IMG/VR virus record: IMGVR_UViG_3300049214_000082
Coordinates: 1 to 21,201 of that record
Length of the DNA stretch: 21,201 nucleotides
Source of the DNA: a virus
Reading direction: 5' to 3' (one strand)
Shown here one piece after another: positions 1 through 5,305 of the stretch. The first letter of the stretch is position 1. Each line of letters starts with the position of its first letter. Under the pieces are notes generated by a model. The model was not told the origin of the DNA, did not search any database, and saw nothing but the letters and a program-made list of their open reading frames with translations. The position numbers and the translations under genes are program-made.

Positions 1-2
1 AT

Positions 3-56
3 TCTCACGGACCACAAGAGATCGTTGTTGTTTGCACACCAGGTATTGCCCGCTAA
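3..56 (+). CDS. C-terminal end of an upstream phage gene (partial)
   Basis: The frame starting at base 3 is open from the window edge and ends in TAA at 54-56. It encodes about 17 residues ending in EIVVVCTPGIAR, a hydrophobic beta-strand-like run that reads more like real protein than the Arg-rich alternatives in the other two frames. The product is not recognisable from so short a piece. The next gene follows directly, which would suit membership of the same operon. The call rests on residue composition only. Confidence 0.4.
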   Translation, partial: SHGPQEIVVVCTPGIAR

Positions 57-92
57 GTGTTCGTCTCGCGCGCACGCTCGCACGAGGACAGA

Positions 93-476
93 ATGACCCC
101 ACCGACTTCTCACGACCGCCGGGAAGCTCCAGATGAGGACTATGCCGGTGCCGAGCGGCGGTCGCCCGGCGACGAGCGCGATCGGCTGACTGCCATCATC
201 AACGCCGAGATTACCAAGCGGTTTGAGCGCATGGGTGTCCGCGACGGCTATGGCGACCCGGACCAGCAGAATAGCTGGAAGGCTTTGCAGGACACGCTGC
301 GGAACAACCGCTACCTCGACAAGATCGCGGCGAGCGCGGCCGCGCGAGAGGGCACGATCAAGAAGATGGGGACCGCGCTCGTGCTCGAGTGGGCGAAATG
401 GCTGCTCCTGTTCGTCTCGGGTGCGGTCGTCTCGATCTGGATCAATTCGTGGAAATCGAAGCTCGGAGTGCCATGA
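93..476 (+). CDS. small C-terminally anchored membrane protein, holin candidate
   Basis: A 127-residue protein with a charged, soluble N-terminal part (residues 1-95, rich in Asp, Glu and Arg, with predicted helices) and one hydrophobic segment near the C-terminus (about residues 97-117, WAKWLLLFVSGAVVSIWI), followed by a short basic tail. This layout, a helical domain plus one terminal membrane anchor, resembles XhlA-type phage lysis accessory proteins. Its position two genes upstream of a muralytic enzyme supports a holin-like role, but no family signature proves it. I chose ATG 93 because GAGGA lies at 84-88 with good spacing; a GTG at 57, directly after the upstream stop, is an alternative. 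The stop overlaps the next start in ATGA (473-476). Confidence 0.7.
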   Translation: MTPPTSHDRREAPDEDYAGAERRSPGDERDRLTAIINAEITKRFERMGVRDGYGDPDQQNSWKALQDTLRNNRYLDKIAASAAAREGTIKKMGTALVLEWAKWLLLFVSGAVVSIWINSWKSKLGVP

Positions 477-1003
477 TGCGACTGTCCCCGCGTCTGCTGG
501 TCGTCACACGCCCTCTCGTTCGAGGGTTCTCGGTGTTCGCCGTCGGCGGGTTCCTGGGCATCGCCGCGCAGTCGGCGATCGATTACCGCGGGCCGGCGAT
601 CGTCTACAACGCCGCGCCGGTCGACACGACGACCATGCAGGATGCCGGCTGGGCGAAGCTCCACTATGACCGCACTCGCGAAAAGAGCTGCCCCAGCCGC
701 GTCGTGAGAGCGCTCCTGCGGTTCCCCGAGGCGACGGCTGCCGACAGGTTCGCCGGCGCGCCGGACATCCTGCCCCTGGGCTCGGAGACCGGTGCGGTGC
801 TGCTCTCGCACGGCCGCGAGCAGTTCAATCTCTACGTTCAGTTGCCGACGGACCTCCCGCCGGGCCCGTGGCCGTGGTATGTGCAAAGCGTCGCGTTCGA
901 CATGTGCCATCCCTGGAGCTTCATCACCAACGGATCGCCGCGCGTGTCGCCGCTCATACCGCTGAAGCCGTCGACGATCAGAAACTCCGAGGGCGGGCGA
1001 TAG
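473..1003 (+). CDS. membrane-anchored protein of unknown function in the lysis region
   Basis: A 176-residue protein beginning with a basic stretch and one hydrophobic segment (about residues 18-34, GFSVFAVGGFLGIAAQ), read as an N-terminal signal anchor. The remaining ~140 residues would then lie in the periplasm. Three Cys are visible. The C-terminal half has a run of aromatics and prolines (GPWPWYVQSVAFDMCHPW) but I recognise no family. Translation is coupled to the preceding membrane gene by ATGA; a second ATG follows at 476. Position before the endolysin makes a lysis or envelope role plausible (spanin-like or accessory), but this is inference from context. Its last codons lie inside the first copy of the duplicated leader (983-1026). 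Confidence 0.7.
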   Translation: MMRLSPRLLVVTRPLVRGFSVFAVGGFLGIAAQSAIDYRGPAIVYNAAPVDTTTMQDAGWAKLHYDRTREKSCPSRVVRALLRFPEATAADRFAGAPDILPLGSETGAVLLSHGREQFNLYVQLPTDLPPGPWPWYVQSVAFDMCHPWSFITNGSPRVSPLIPLKPSTIRNSEGGR

Positions 1004-1026
1004 CCCGAACGCAGGAGGTAGGACAG
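983..1026 (+). promoter_or_regulatory. duplicated leader, copy A: hairpin plus AGGAGG ahead of the endolysin
   Basis: A 44-base segment that matches 1646-1689 at 34 of 44 positions without gaps. It contains a small hairpin, CGGGC-GATA-GCCCG (994-1007), followed by AGGAGG at 1013-1018 and a second purine-rich TAGGA just before ATG 1034. In copy B the hairpin arms have different bases but still pair, shifted by one base. This looks like a structured ribosome-binding region. Overlap with coding sequence of the preceding gene complicates the reading. Confidence 0.45.
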
Positions 1027-1033
1027 AACCAGG

Positions 1034-1522
1034 ATGGGCTTAGACCTCAGCCAGTTCAAAGCCCTCACGGTGGCGCCGTGCCTCGCGGCCATGGGCGCGA
1101 AGTTCGCGAGCCCCGCGGCGCTGAACCTCATGACAGGCATCGCGAACAAGGAGTCCGGCGGCCTCGTCTACATCTCCCAGCTCGACGGCGGCCCGGCGCG
1201 CGGCCCCTTCCAGGTCGAGAAGATCACCCACGACGACCAATACAATACCTTTCTCGACTACCCTGCGAATGCCGAGCTGAAGGCTATCATCACCACAATG
1301 ATCATGCCCGGCTTCGACCCGTATGGGCAGATGATCTACAACCACTTCTACAATTGCGCGGTCGCCAGGGTGAAAGTCTGGCGCGCGCCGCCACCGTTGC
1401 CTGCTGCGAACGATGCTGCCGGCATGGCCGCCTACCACAAGCTCTGGTATAACACTGCCGGCGGCGCGACGGTCGTCGATGCCGCGGACATCCTCTGTTT
1501 CCAGGAGGCCATCGACGCATGA
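1034..1522 (+). CDS. lysozyme/transglycosylase-like endolysin
   Basis: A 162-residue protein with the layout of a phage muralytic enzyme of the lytic-transglycosylase/lysozyme type. The segment around residues 32-45 carries Glu40 in GIANKESGG, the expected catalytic acid. About 12 residues later comes GGPARGPFQVEKITHDD (residues 52-68), the Gly-Pro-Phe-Gln element seen in phage proteins whose equivalent reads roughly Q-M-E-P-x-T-H-D-D. It would cleave peptidoglycan at lysis or possibly during entry. No signal peptide is evident, so export would need a holin; three membrane proteins lie close by. Purine-rich AGGAGGTAGGA precedes ATG 1034. The stop overlaps the next start in ATGA (1519-1522). 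Family assignment is by motif pattern only. Confidence 0.72.
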   Translation: MGLDLSQFKALTVAPCLAAMGAKFASPAALNLMTGIANKESGGLVYISQLDGGPARGPFQVEKITHDDQYNTFLDYPANAELKAIITTMIMPGFDPYGQMIYNHFYNCAVARVKVWRAPPPLPAANDAAGMAAYHKLWYNTAGGATVVDAADILCFQEAIDA

Positions 1523-1689
1523 CAATTTCCCCATGCCTGGCCGTGGTGCTCCAGACACCGACCGGCGCCGCGAATGTGCAGCACTACCCGCACACTCTCG
1601 AGGCGCTCACTCAGGCCCTGGCCTCGGGCGCCATCCTGGGTGAAGAACTCCGAGGGAGCGCGACGACGCGCACGGAGGAGGTAGGGTAG
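1519..1689 (+). CDS. 56-residue small phage protein, unknown function
   Basis: A short ORF supported by a strong AGGAGG at 1503-1508, ten bases before ATG 1519, and by an ATGA overlap with the endolysin stop. The product has a hydrophobic N-terminus (ISPCLAVVLQ), a central HYPHTLEALTQALASG helix and a charged C-terminus. I recognise no family. Its last codons fall in copy B of the duplicated leader and end in TAG directly before the next ATG. The same reading frame of copy A would encode a related string (LRG-A-RT-EVG), so copy A may be a relic of the tail of a duplicated gene. Confidence 0.6.
   Translation: MTISPCLAVVLQTPTGAANVQHYPHTLEALTQALASGAILGEELRGSATTRTEEVG
1646..1689 (+). promoter_or_regulatory. 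duplicated leader, copy B: hairpin plus GGAGGAGG ahead of the 86-aa gene
   Basis: Second copy of the 44-base leader. The hairpin is GCGCG-ACGA-CGCGC (1658-1671), followed by GGAGGAGGTAGGG and then ATG 1690. Relative to copy A, stem bases differ but pairing is kept. The purine-rich AGGAGGTAGG core is identical in both copies. Confidence 0.45.
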
Positions 1690-1950
1690 ATGGCGTTCCG
1701 GTATTATCGTTCCTGCAAGGTCGTCAAAGCACAGGCGATCAAGGAAGTGGACCGGTCGGGCTGCGTCCTTGAGGATGCAACCTACCGGAAATACCAATCG
1801 GGCATGGAGTCGCGATATACGCCGGTGCCCGGCGACTACTGGCTGATCTACGCCGACGGCTATGAGGCGCTGAGCCCGAAGCAGGCGTTCGAGGATGGCT
1901 ACTACCTGCTCGGTGAATATCAGAAGCACCCCGAGGTCACAGAGGACTGA
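1690..1950 (+). CDS. small acidic phage protein, unknown function
   Basis: An 86-residue, aromatic-rich protein starting directly after the stop of the 56-aa gene. The central PGDYWLIYADGYEALSPKQAFEDGY pattern resembles small phage proteins in which a Gly-Asp-Tyr strand is followed by a D-G-Y-x-x-(L/W)-S-P-K turn and an F-E-x-G-Y helix. Those proteins are widespread in Caudoviricetes but have no known biochemical role that I can name. The start has GGAGGAGG spaced closely upstream. It belongs to the same tight operon; the next gene starts five bases after its stop. Confidence 0.75.
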   Translation: MAFRYYRSCKVVKAQAIKEVDRSGCVLEDATYRKYQSGMESRYTPVPGDYWLIYADGYEALSPKQAFEDGYYLLGEYQKHPEVTED

Positions 1951-1955
1951 CACCC

Positions 1956-2483
1956 ATGGACGCCACTACCGTAGCGCTGCTCCAGCCCCTCGAAGAGGCG
2001 CTCGTCAGCGCGGCTGCCGCCGGTGTGCTTGCCGGCGCTGGCGCCATCACCTACTGGGCGCAGAAGCACTTCGCCTTCGCCCGCACGGCGGCCGCCAGGT
2101 CCATCGAGGCGAATGCGAACGCCGTGCTTCAGTCAGCGACCCAGAACGCCGCCGGTGACATCGTGAAGGGCATCAAGGACGGCTCGATCGACCTGAACAA
2201 CGCCGCCGGCATCCGCAGCGCCGCCGAGGCGGCCGCGCGCACCGTGGCGCTGAAGGTGCCGGACGCGCTCGACACGCTCCAGCCAGGCCTCACCACCCTG
2301 GCGGATATGGTCGTGCAGAAGGCGCATCTGGCCATGGCCCCCACGATCGTCAGCGGCCTGGTCAGCGCCGGGCTCCAGGCGGCGGCCAGGCCGGCCGAGG
2401 GCATGGCGCAGGACGCGGTGGATCGGTTGGTAAGCCTGGGGCTCGGCAACCCGGCCACAGGCGTGCTGGCGACGCCACGATGA
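1956..2483 (+). CDS. Ala-rich protein with N-terminal membrane segment
   Basis: A 175-residue, alanine-rich, mostly helical protein with one long hydrophobic segment near the N-terminus (about residues 15-34, small-residue rich with Gly), ending in YWAQKHF. The rest alternates amphipathic helices and a second, weaker hydrophobic stretch (about residues 128-150). It could be a holin/antiholin-type or internal virion protein; the family is not recognisable. It is the third membrane-associated gene of the left operon. A one-mismatch copy of the dispersed dyad (1964-1976) lies within codons 3-7 and encodes ATTVA. The stop overlaps the next start in ATGA (2480-2483). Confidence 0.7.
   Translation: MDATTVALLQPLEEALVSAAAAGVLAGAGAITYWAQKHFAFARTAAARSIEANANAVLQSATQNAAGDIVKGIKDGSIDLNNAAGIRSAAEAAARTVALKVPDALDTLQPGLTTLADMVVQKAHLAMAPTIVSGLVSAGLQAAARPAEGMAQDAVDRLVSLGLGNPATGVLATPR
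1964..1976. repeat. dispersed dyad, one mismatch (CACTACCGTAGCG)
   Basis: Matches the consensus CACTAC-S-GTAGTG at 12 of 13 positions. It starts eight bases after the first base of the 175-aa gene and is read in the frame Thr-Thr-Val-Ala. Confidence 0.6.
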
Positions 2484-2623
2484 AGAAGCCCAGCCAGGCC
2501 ATGCGCGACAAGGCCGACAAGACGATGGACGCCAAACTCGGCATCAAGGAGAACTCGCCGAAGGACCGGAAGATCGACAAGCTCGACGGCGCCAGGCCCC
2601 GGAAGCCCAAGGGCGGGAAGTGA
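2480..2623 (+). CDS. 47-residue Lys-rich small protein
   Basis: ATG 2480 overlaps the preceding stop (ATGA) and the frame runs to TGA at 2621-2623, which in turn overlaps the next GTG start (2620). The product is highly charged (MKKPSQAMRDKADKTMDAKL at the start, RPRKPKGGK at the end) and probably disordered or a single helix. No family is recognised. The double coupling to both neighbours and the steady codon pattern argue that it is real despite its size. Confidence 0.6.
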   Translation: MKKPSQAMRDKADKTMDAKLGIKENSPKDRKIDKLDGARPRKPKGGK

Positions 2624-2970
2624 GCACGGCGCCGGACCCGCGCTGCCGGATCGGGAAGGTTACGCCGAAGTCGAACGTCGTGCCGATTTGGAGCGGGATC
2701 AACCACAGCATTCCTGTAACGCCCCCAGGGGTTCTGGACCTGGCAGAGAGGGTGCTGCGCCGTGCGCAACGGGGGGAGCTTACGTGCCTCGCTGTCGCTG
2801 CGATGACTGCCGGCAACGCCAGTTTCTATGCGTTCGATGACGGGCGCGCGCATCCGGTAGCGGCGATCGGCTCTGTGCGGGTGCTGGAAGCGCACATGAT
2901 CGATAGGTGGAACCATTACCACACGGCGAGCGATCCTCGTATCGGCGAACCGCCCGACGAGGGCGCATAG
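2620..2970 (+). CDS. hypothetical phage protein, last gene of the left operon
   Basis: A 116-residue protein with GTG start coupled to the upstream stop (GTGA, 2620-2623). The middle has a helix (LDLAERVLRRAQRGELTCLA) followed by VAAMTAGNASFYAFDDGRA, and a C-terminal segment ending in LEAHMIDRWNHYHTASD. The pattern, an alpha helix leading into short strands, suggests a small folded domain, but I recognise no family or active site. It is followed by a 140-base intergenic region carrying inverted repeats and an intrinsic terminator, so it probably ends the transcription unit. Confidence 0.6.
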   Translation: MSTAPDPRCRIGKVTPKSNVVPIWSGINHSIPVTPPGVLDLAERVLRRAQRGELTCLAVAAMTAGNASFYAFDDGRAHPVAAIGSVRVLEAHMIDRWNHYHTASDPRIGEPPDEGA

Positions 2971-3020
2971 TTACGTAATCGTAAGTTGCGCGCACTGCCG
3001 TAGTGCCTTATGCAGGCACT
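2971..3020. promoter_or_regulatory. cluster of inverted repeats in the intergenic region
   Basis: Directly after the stop at 2970 comes TTACG-TAAT-CGTAA (2971-2984), then the dyad CACTGCCGTAGTG (2993-3005), whose right half overlaps a third inverted repeat, AGTGCCT-TATGC-AGGCACT (3002-3020). No T-tract follows, so these are not terminators in themselves. They read as stacked protein-binding sites or overlapping RNA hairpins. Confidence 0.5.
2993..3005. repeat. dispersed dyad, one mismatch (CACTGCCGTAGTG), intergenic
   Basis: Twelve of 13 positions match the consensus; the flanking G and C extend the symmetry by one base each side. It lies in non-coding DNA, so its conservation cannot be due to a peptide. 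Confidence 0.6.
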
Positions 3021-3083
3021 CACAGCAACGGCGGTCCTTGATCGTGCGTGCTGCTTTCTTGGACGTTCCCTCCCTAAACTTAG

Positions 3084-3113
3084 CCCGGTGTTCCCACGCC
3101 GGGTTTTTTTTTT
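3084..3113 (+). terminator. intrinsic terminator of the left operon
   Basis: Stem CCCGGTGT/ACGCCGGG (one T-G wobble) closes on a four-base TCCC loop, 3084-3103, followed by ten consecutive T. It terminates plus-strand transcription from the lysis-region operon. The T-tract overlaps the stop codon of the convergent terL gene (TAA, 3112-3114 on the minus strand). On the minus strand the hairpin is preceded by A and lacks a good T-run downstream, so it is mainly one-directional. Confidence 0.88.
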
Positions 3114-4539
3114 AGGTCCACGCCGCCGCTGGCATTGCCGCTCTTGGCGTTTTTGGCCTGTCTCTCATTAGAACTTTACCAGTAAGGTTGCTTTGACAAC
3201 CGAGAGCCATATATTGAAGACAGTCTACCAAATCTGACCAAGGGTGCAGCTTTTCCGGTGCGTCATCGAGTGCGCCGCCGCGCTTGCGCTTGTATCGATA
3301 CTTCGACGCCATGGCGCGCACGAGCTGCGGGCACCCCTCGCGGGAAATCTGGAGCGCCGGCTGCCCCATGATGTTCATCTGGAGTAGCTTCTCGACGGCT
3401 GTCAGCCGCGGGTCGACCTGGTTTGTTGAGGCGGGGTATGCGAGGAAGCCAGCGTCCTTGAGGTCGTCGAACAGCGACCGCTCGCCGGACTGGCCCTTGT
3501 GGGTGCCGGCCGGGTCCGCGACCATGAAGTGTCGCATGCCGGCAAAGGGAGGCGCCATCAGCGCGGGCTTCAGGTGGTCCTTCAGCATCTGGATGAGGCC
3601 CATGTCCTCGGTCACGACCTCTTTGTGGATGATCAGGCGCCCGGCTTCGTCGACCTGCCCGATAAGCGCCGTCGGCGTGCGGCCGAAGTCCTGCCCGATG
3701 ATGAGCGGACGGAACGGGTTCAGCACCGGCTTGAGGTCGCGCACATGCGTCGGGATATGGAAGCTGCGGCGGAACACCGCCTGCCCGGCGTTGCTGACGC
3801 CCCACTGACTGCGGACATGCACGTCGATCCAGTCCTGGTCCCGGCCGCTGACCAGACCCTCGTAATAGCCAGGCGGCAGGTTCTCGACATTCTCGGCGTC
3901 GGGCCCGATCCCCGATGGCTGGTGGTAGAGGTTCCACCCTTTGGTTGGGGAAACGACGAGCGCCTCATGGTAGGGGCTGTCAGTGTCCCAGGGGTTCGTG
4001 TCCGCTATCAGGCCGTGCCATGTGGGGCCGCCCTGCATCTTCGCTGGGTAACGCCCCAGGCGGCCGAGCAGCGGGTCGATGATATCGATCGGCACCTCGC
4101 GCAGCTCGTTGATCCAGGCGCCGGTGAGCTGGAGCGACAGCAGCCGCTTCTGGTCCTCGGCGGTGTCGAGTGGGATCAGCAGCCAGTCGCTCACTACGGT
4201 AGTGCCGTCGTCGAGCTTCGCCCTGATCTTGATGGTCGAGTCGGTGACGTAATAGCTGATCATGGGCCCGAGATACTGGCGCACATCGGCGAGCACCGTC
4301 GCCCGGAGCTGCGCGGCCGTGTTGCGGACGATCGCCCATCTCGAGTAGCGATTGCGGACCTTGTTGCCGAACTCGTCGGTCTCGACATGTGGTGCCTGCT
4401 GCACGCTCCGGCGCAGGGTTTCCATGATGCAACCCATCGACTTGCCGGAACCGAGAGGGCCGACGACGCACCGCAACCGCGATGTGTCGTCCATCATGAA
4501 CCGCTCGATGGTAGGCGGTGGTGTGTAGTCGACGCTCAT
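3112..4539 (-). CDS. terL: terminase large subunit (packaging ATPase/nuclease)
   Basis: A 475-residue protein that translocates DNA into the prohead and cuts it. The N-terminal ATPase has Walker A GPLGSGKS (residues 27-34), a Walker B-like LTGAWINE (138-145, with catalytic Glu145) and a coupling-motif-like ADTNPWDTDS (179-188). The C-terminal RNase H-like nuclease shows Asp284 in IIGQDFGRTP, Asp341 in FMVADPAG and the late acidic cluster HPWSDLVD (431-438). Length is normal for the family. ATG 4539 overlaps the preceding stop (ATGA). It is transcribed against the portal and the rest of the head genes. A perfect dispersed dyad lies inside, encoding TTVV at residues 113-116 in DDGTTVVSDW. Confidence 0.95.
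   Translation of the reverse strand: MSVDYTPPPTIERFMMDDTSRLRCVVGPLGSGKSMGCIMETLRRSVQQAPHVETDEFGNKVRNRYSRWAIVRNTAAQLRATVLADVRQYLGPMISYYVTDSTIKIRAKLDDGTTVVSDWLLIPLDTAEDQKRLLSLQLTGAWINELREVPIDIIDPLLGRLGRYPAKMQGGPTWHGLIADTNPWDTDSPYHEALVVSPTKGWNLYHQPSGIGPDAENVENLPPGYYEGLVSGRDQDWIDVHVRSQWGVSNAGQAVFRRSFHIPTHVRDLKPVLNPFRPLIIGQDFGRTPTALIGQVDEAGRLIIHKEVVTEDMGLIQMLKDHLKPALMAPPFAGMRHFMVADPAGTHKGQSGERSLFDDLKDAGFLAYPASTNQVDPRLTAVEKLLQMNIMGQPALQISREGCPQLVRAMASKYRYKRKRGGALDDAPEKLHPWSDLVDCLQYMALGCQSNLTGKVLMRDRPKTPRAAMPAAAWT
4192..4204. repeat. dispersed dyad, perfect (CACTACGGTAGTG), in terL
   Basis: Perfect 6-1-6 inverted repeat inside terL. On the coding (minus) strand it reads ACT ACC GTA GTG, Thr-Thr-Val-Val, preceded by GGC as in the copies at 8687 and 17916. 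Confidence 0.7.
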
Positions 4540-4718
4540 TTGATGTCAGGGAACTTCGCTTTGACCTTCGCCTTGACTTTGGCGGCCACCGGCTTTCCCG
4601 CCGCGCGTGCGAGGGCGTTGCGGGCGTGGCTCTTGTCAGGGATGGGGTAGGATCGATCGGGCCCGGCGAAGTCCTTCGTCGGGATTGCTTTGCGCGTCTT
4701 CGCCGTGAGTTTAGCCAC
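4536..4718 (-). CDS. 60-residue basic protein of a widespread small phage family
   Basis: Starting at GTG 4718, the product begins VAKLTAKTRKAIPTKDFAGP, followed by RSYPIPDKSHARNALARAAGKP and a Lys-rich tail ending KFPDIK. The K-L-T-x-x-x-R-K-x-(I/L)-P opening, the YPI-x-DKSHA-NALAR core and the terminal K-(F/Y)-P-x-I are hallmarks of a common small phage/bacterial family (I believe DUF6582). Its function is unknown. The usual insertion between the core and the tail appears shortened here. The start overlaps the end of the upstream small-terminase-like gene and the stop overlaps terL, so it is embedded in the packaging operon. An upstream in-frame start would add 12 Arg-rich residues, which I consider unlikely. 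Confidence 0.78.
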   Translation of the reverse strand: MAKLTAKTRKAIPTKDFAGPDRSYPIPDKSHARNALARAAGKPVAAKVKAKVKAKFPDIK

Positions 4719-5232
4719 CGGCCTGCCCTTCGATCGTAACCGTCTCGGCAGCAAAAGCTTCCTTCCGGCCGAGACCTGTAAAGTTGAAACTTACAGAGAA
4801 TTTAGTTCCAGGTGCCGCGCCGGACACTCCGTCGCCCCTACCTCCGCCATCAGCACCTGTTATGCGGGCACCTACTTTAAACAATTCGACACGCACACCA
4901 TGCGGCGTTCGTTCGTCCATCATCATGGCGATCTGGCTCGGTGCGGCCTGGACGAGCCCTTCGCCCCACGCGGCGCGCAGCCGCTCCTGTGCAGCGTTGT
5001 CGCTTTCGTAGACCGCGCGTTTTGCTTTGATGATCTTGGCCACAGCAGGAATGCTGATGAGCCGGACCATCTGGCTGACGCTAAGTCCGTAGCGCGCAGC
5101 GACAACTTCGTAGGGATGTATCTTGCGCGCGATGTCGTCTGTGAAGCGCGCAAGGTGCAGGTCGTCGAGGACAGGGTCCTGCTCGACGACGGGTGTCGCA
5201 TCAATGATGGAGTCCAACATGTCGGCGGTCAT
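4711..5232 (-). CDS. small terminase-like DNA-recognition protein
   Basis: From ATG 5232 the product has 173 residues. After a short acidic leader, a helix-turn-helix-like stretch appears (PYEVVAARYGLSVSQMVRLI), then long helices and the segment MMDERTPHGVRVELFKVGAR, which resembles small-terminase-type phage proteins with a D-x-x-T-P-x-x-V-R-x-x-A-(I/L)-K-x-L-A pattern. A beta-like C-terminus (TKFSVSFNFTGL) is also typical of that group. Position two genes upstream of terL fits DNA recognition for packaging. Start is uncertain: no strong Shine-Dalgarno is visible for ATG 5232 or ATG 5220, and the frame stays open to 5340, across the divergent promoter region. Confidence 0.6.
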   Translation of the reverse strand: MTADMLDSIIDATPVVEQDPVLDDLHLARFTDDIARKIHPYEVVAARYGLSVSQMVRLISIPAVAKIIKAKRAVYESDNAAQERLRAAWGEGLVQAAPSQIAMMMDERTPHGVRVELFKVGARITGADGGGRGDGVSGAAPGTKFSVSFNFTGLGRKEAFAAETVTIEGQAGG

Positions 5233-5305
5233 TGTGCTTGAAGGATAATCGGCCGCACGATAGTGGGCTATACTGCAATCACAGGAATTCCACAGGAACG
5301 ACGCA
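5233..5305. promoter_or_regulatory. divergent intergenic region between packaging and head operons
   Basis: About 73 bases separate the likely starts of the minus-strand packaging module and the plus-strand portal gene, so promoters for both directions should lie here or nearby. A TATACT (5269-5274) is a possible -10 for the plus strand. No convincing -35 sits 16-18 bases upstream (the nearest TTGAAG is too far), so a sigma-70 promoter is not established. AGGA at 5294-5297 serves as the portal ribosome-binding site. Confidence 0.35.

Noticed and set aside
1-60. Sigma-70 promoter in the first 60 bases (TTGCAC at 32-37)
   Set aside because: The only -10 at acceptable spacing (TAAGTG) is a poor match and the region is probably coding for the upstream gene's end.
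1-96. Frame 1 from the window edge ending in TGA at 94-96, overlapping ATG 93
   Set aside because: The overlap looks like coupling, but the product is Arg/Thr/Ala-rich shadow sequence; frame 3 gives a more protein-like tail ending at 56.
3499-4650. 383-codon plus-strand frame opposite terL
   Set aside because: Shadow of terL caused by GC-biased third positions; the minus-strand frame carries Walker A and nuclease motifs and coupled neighbours.
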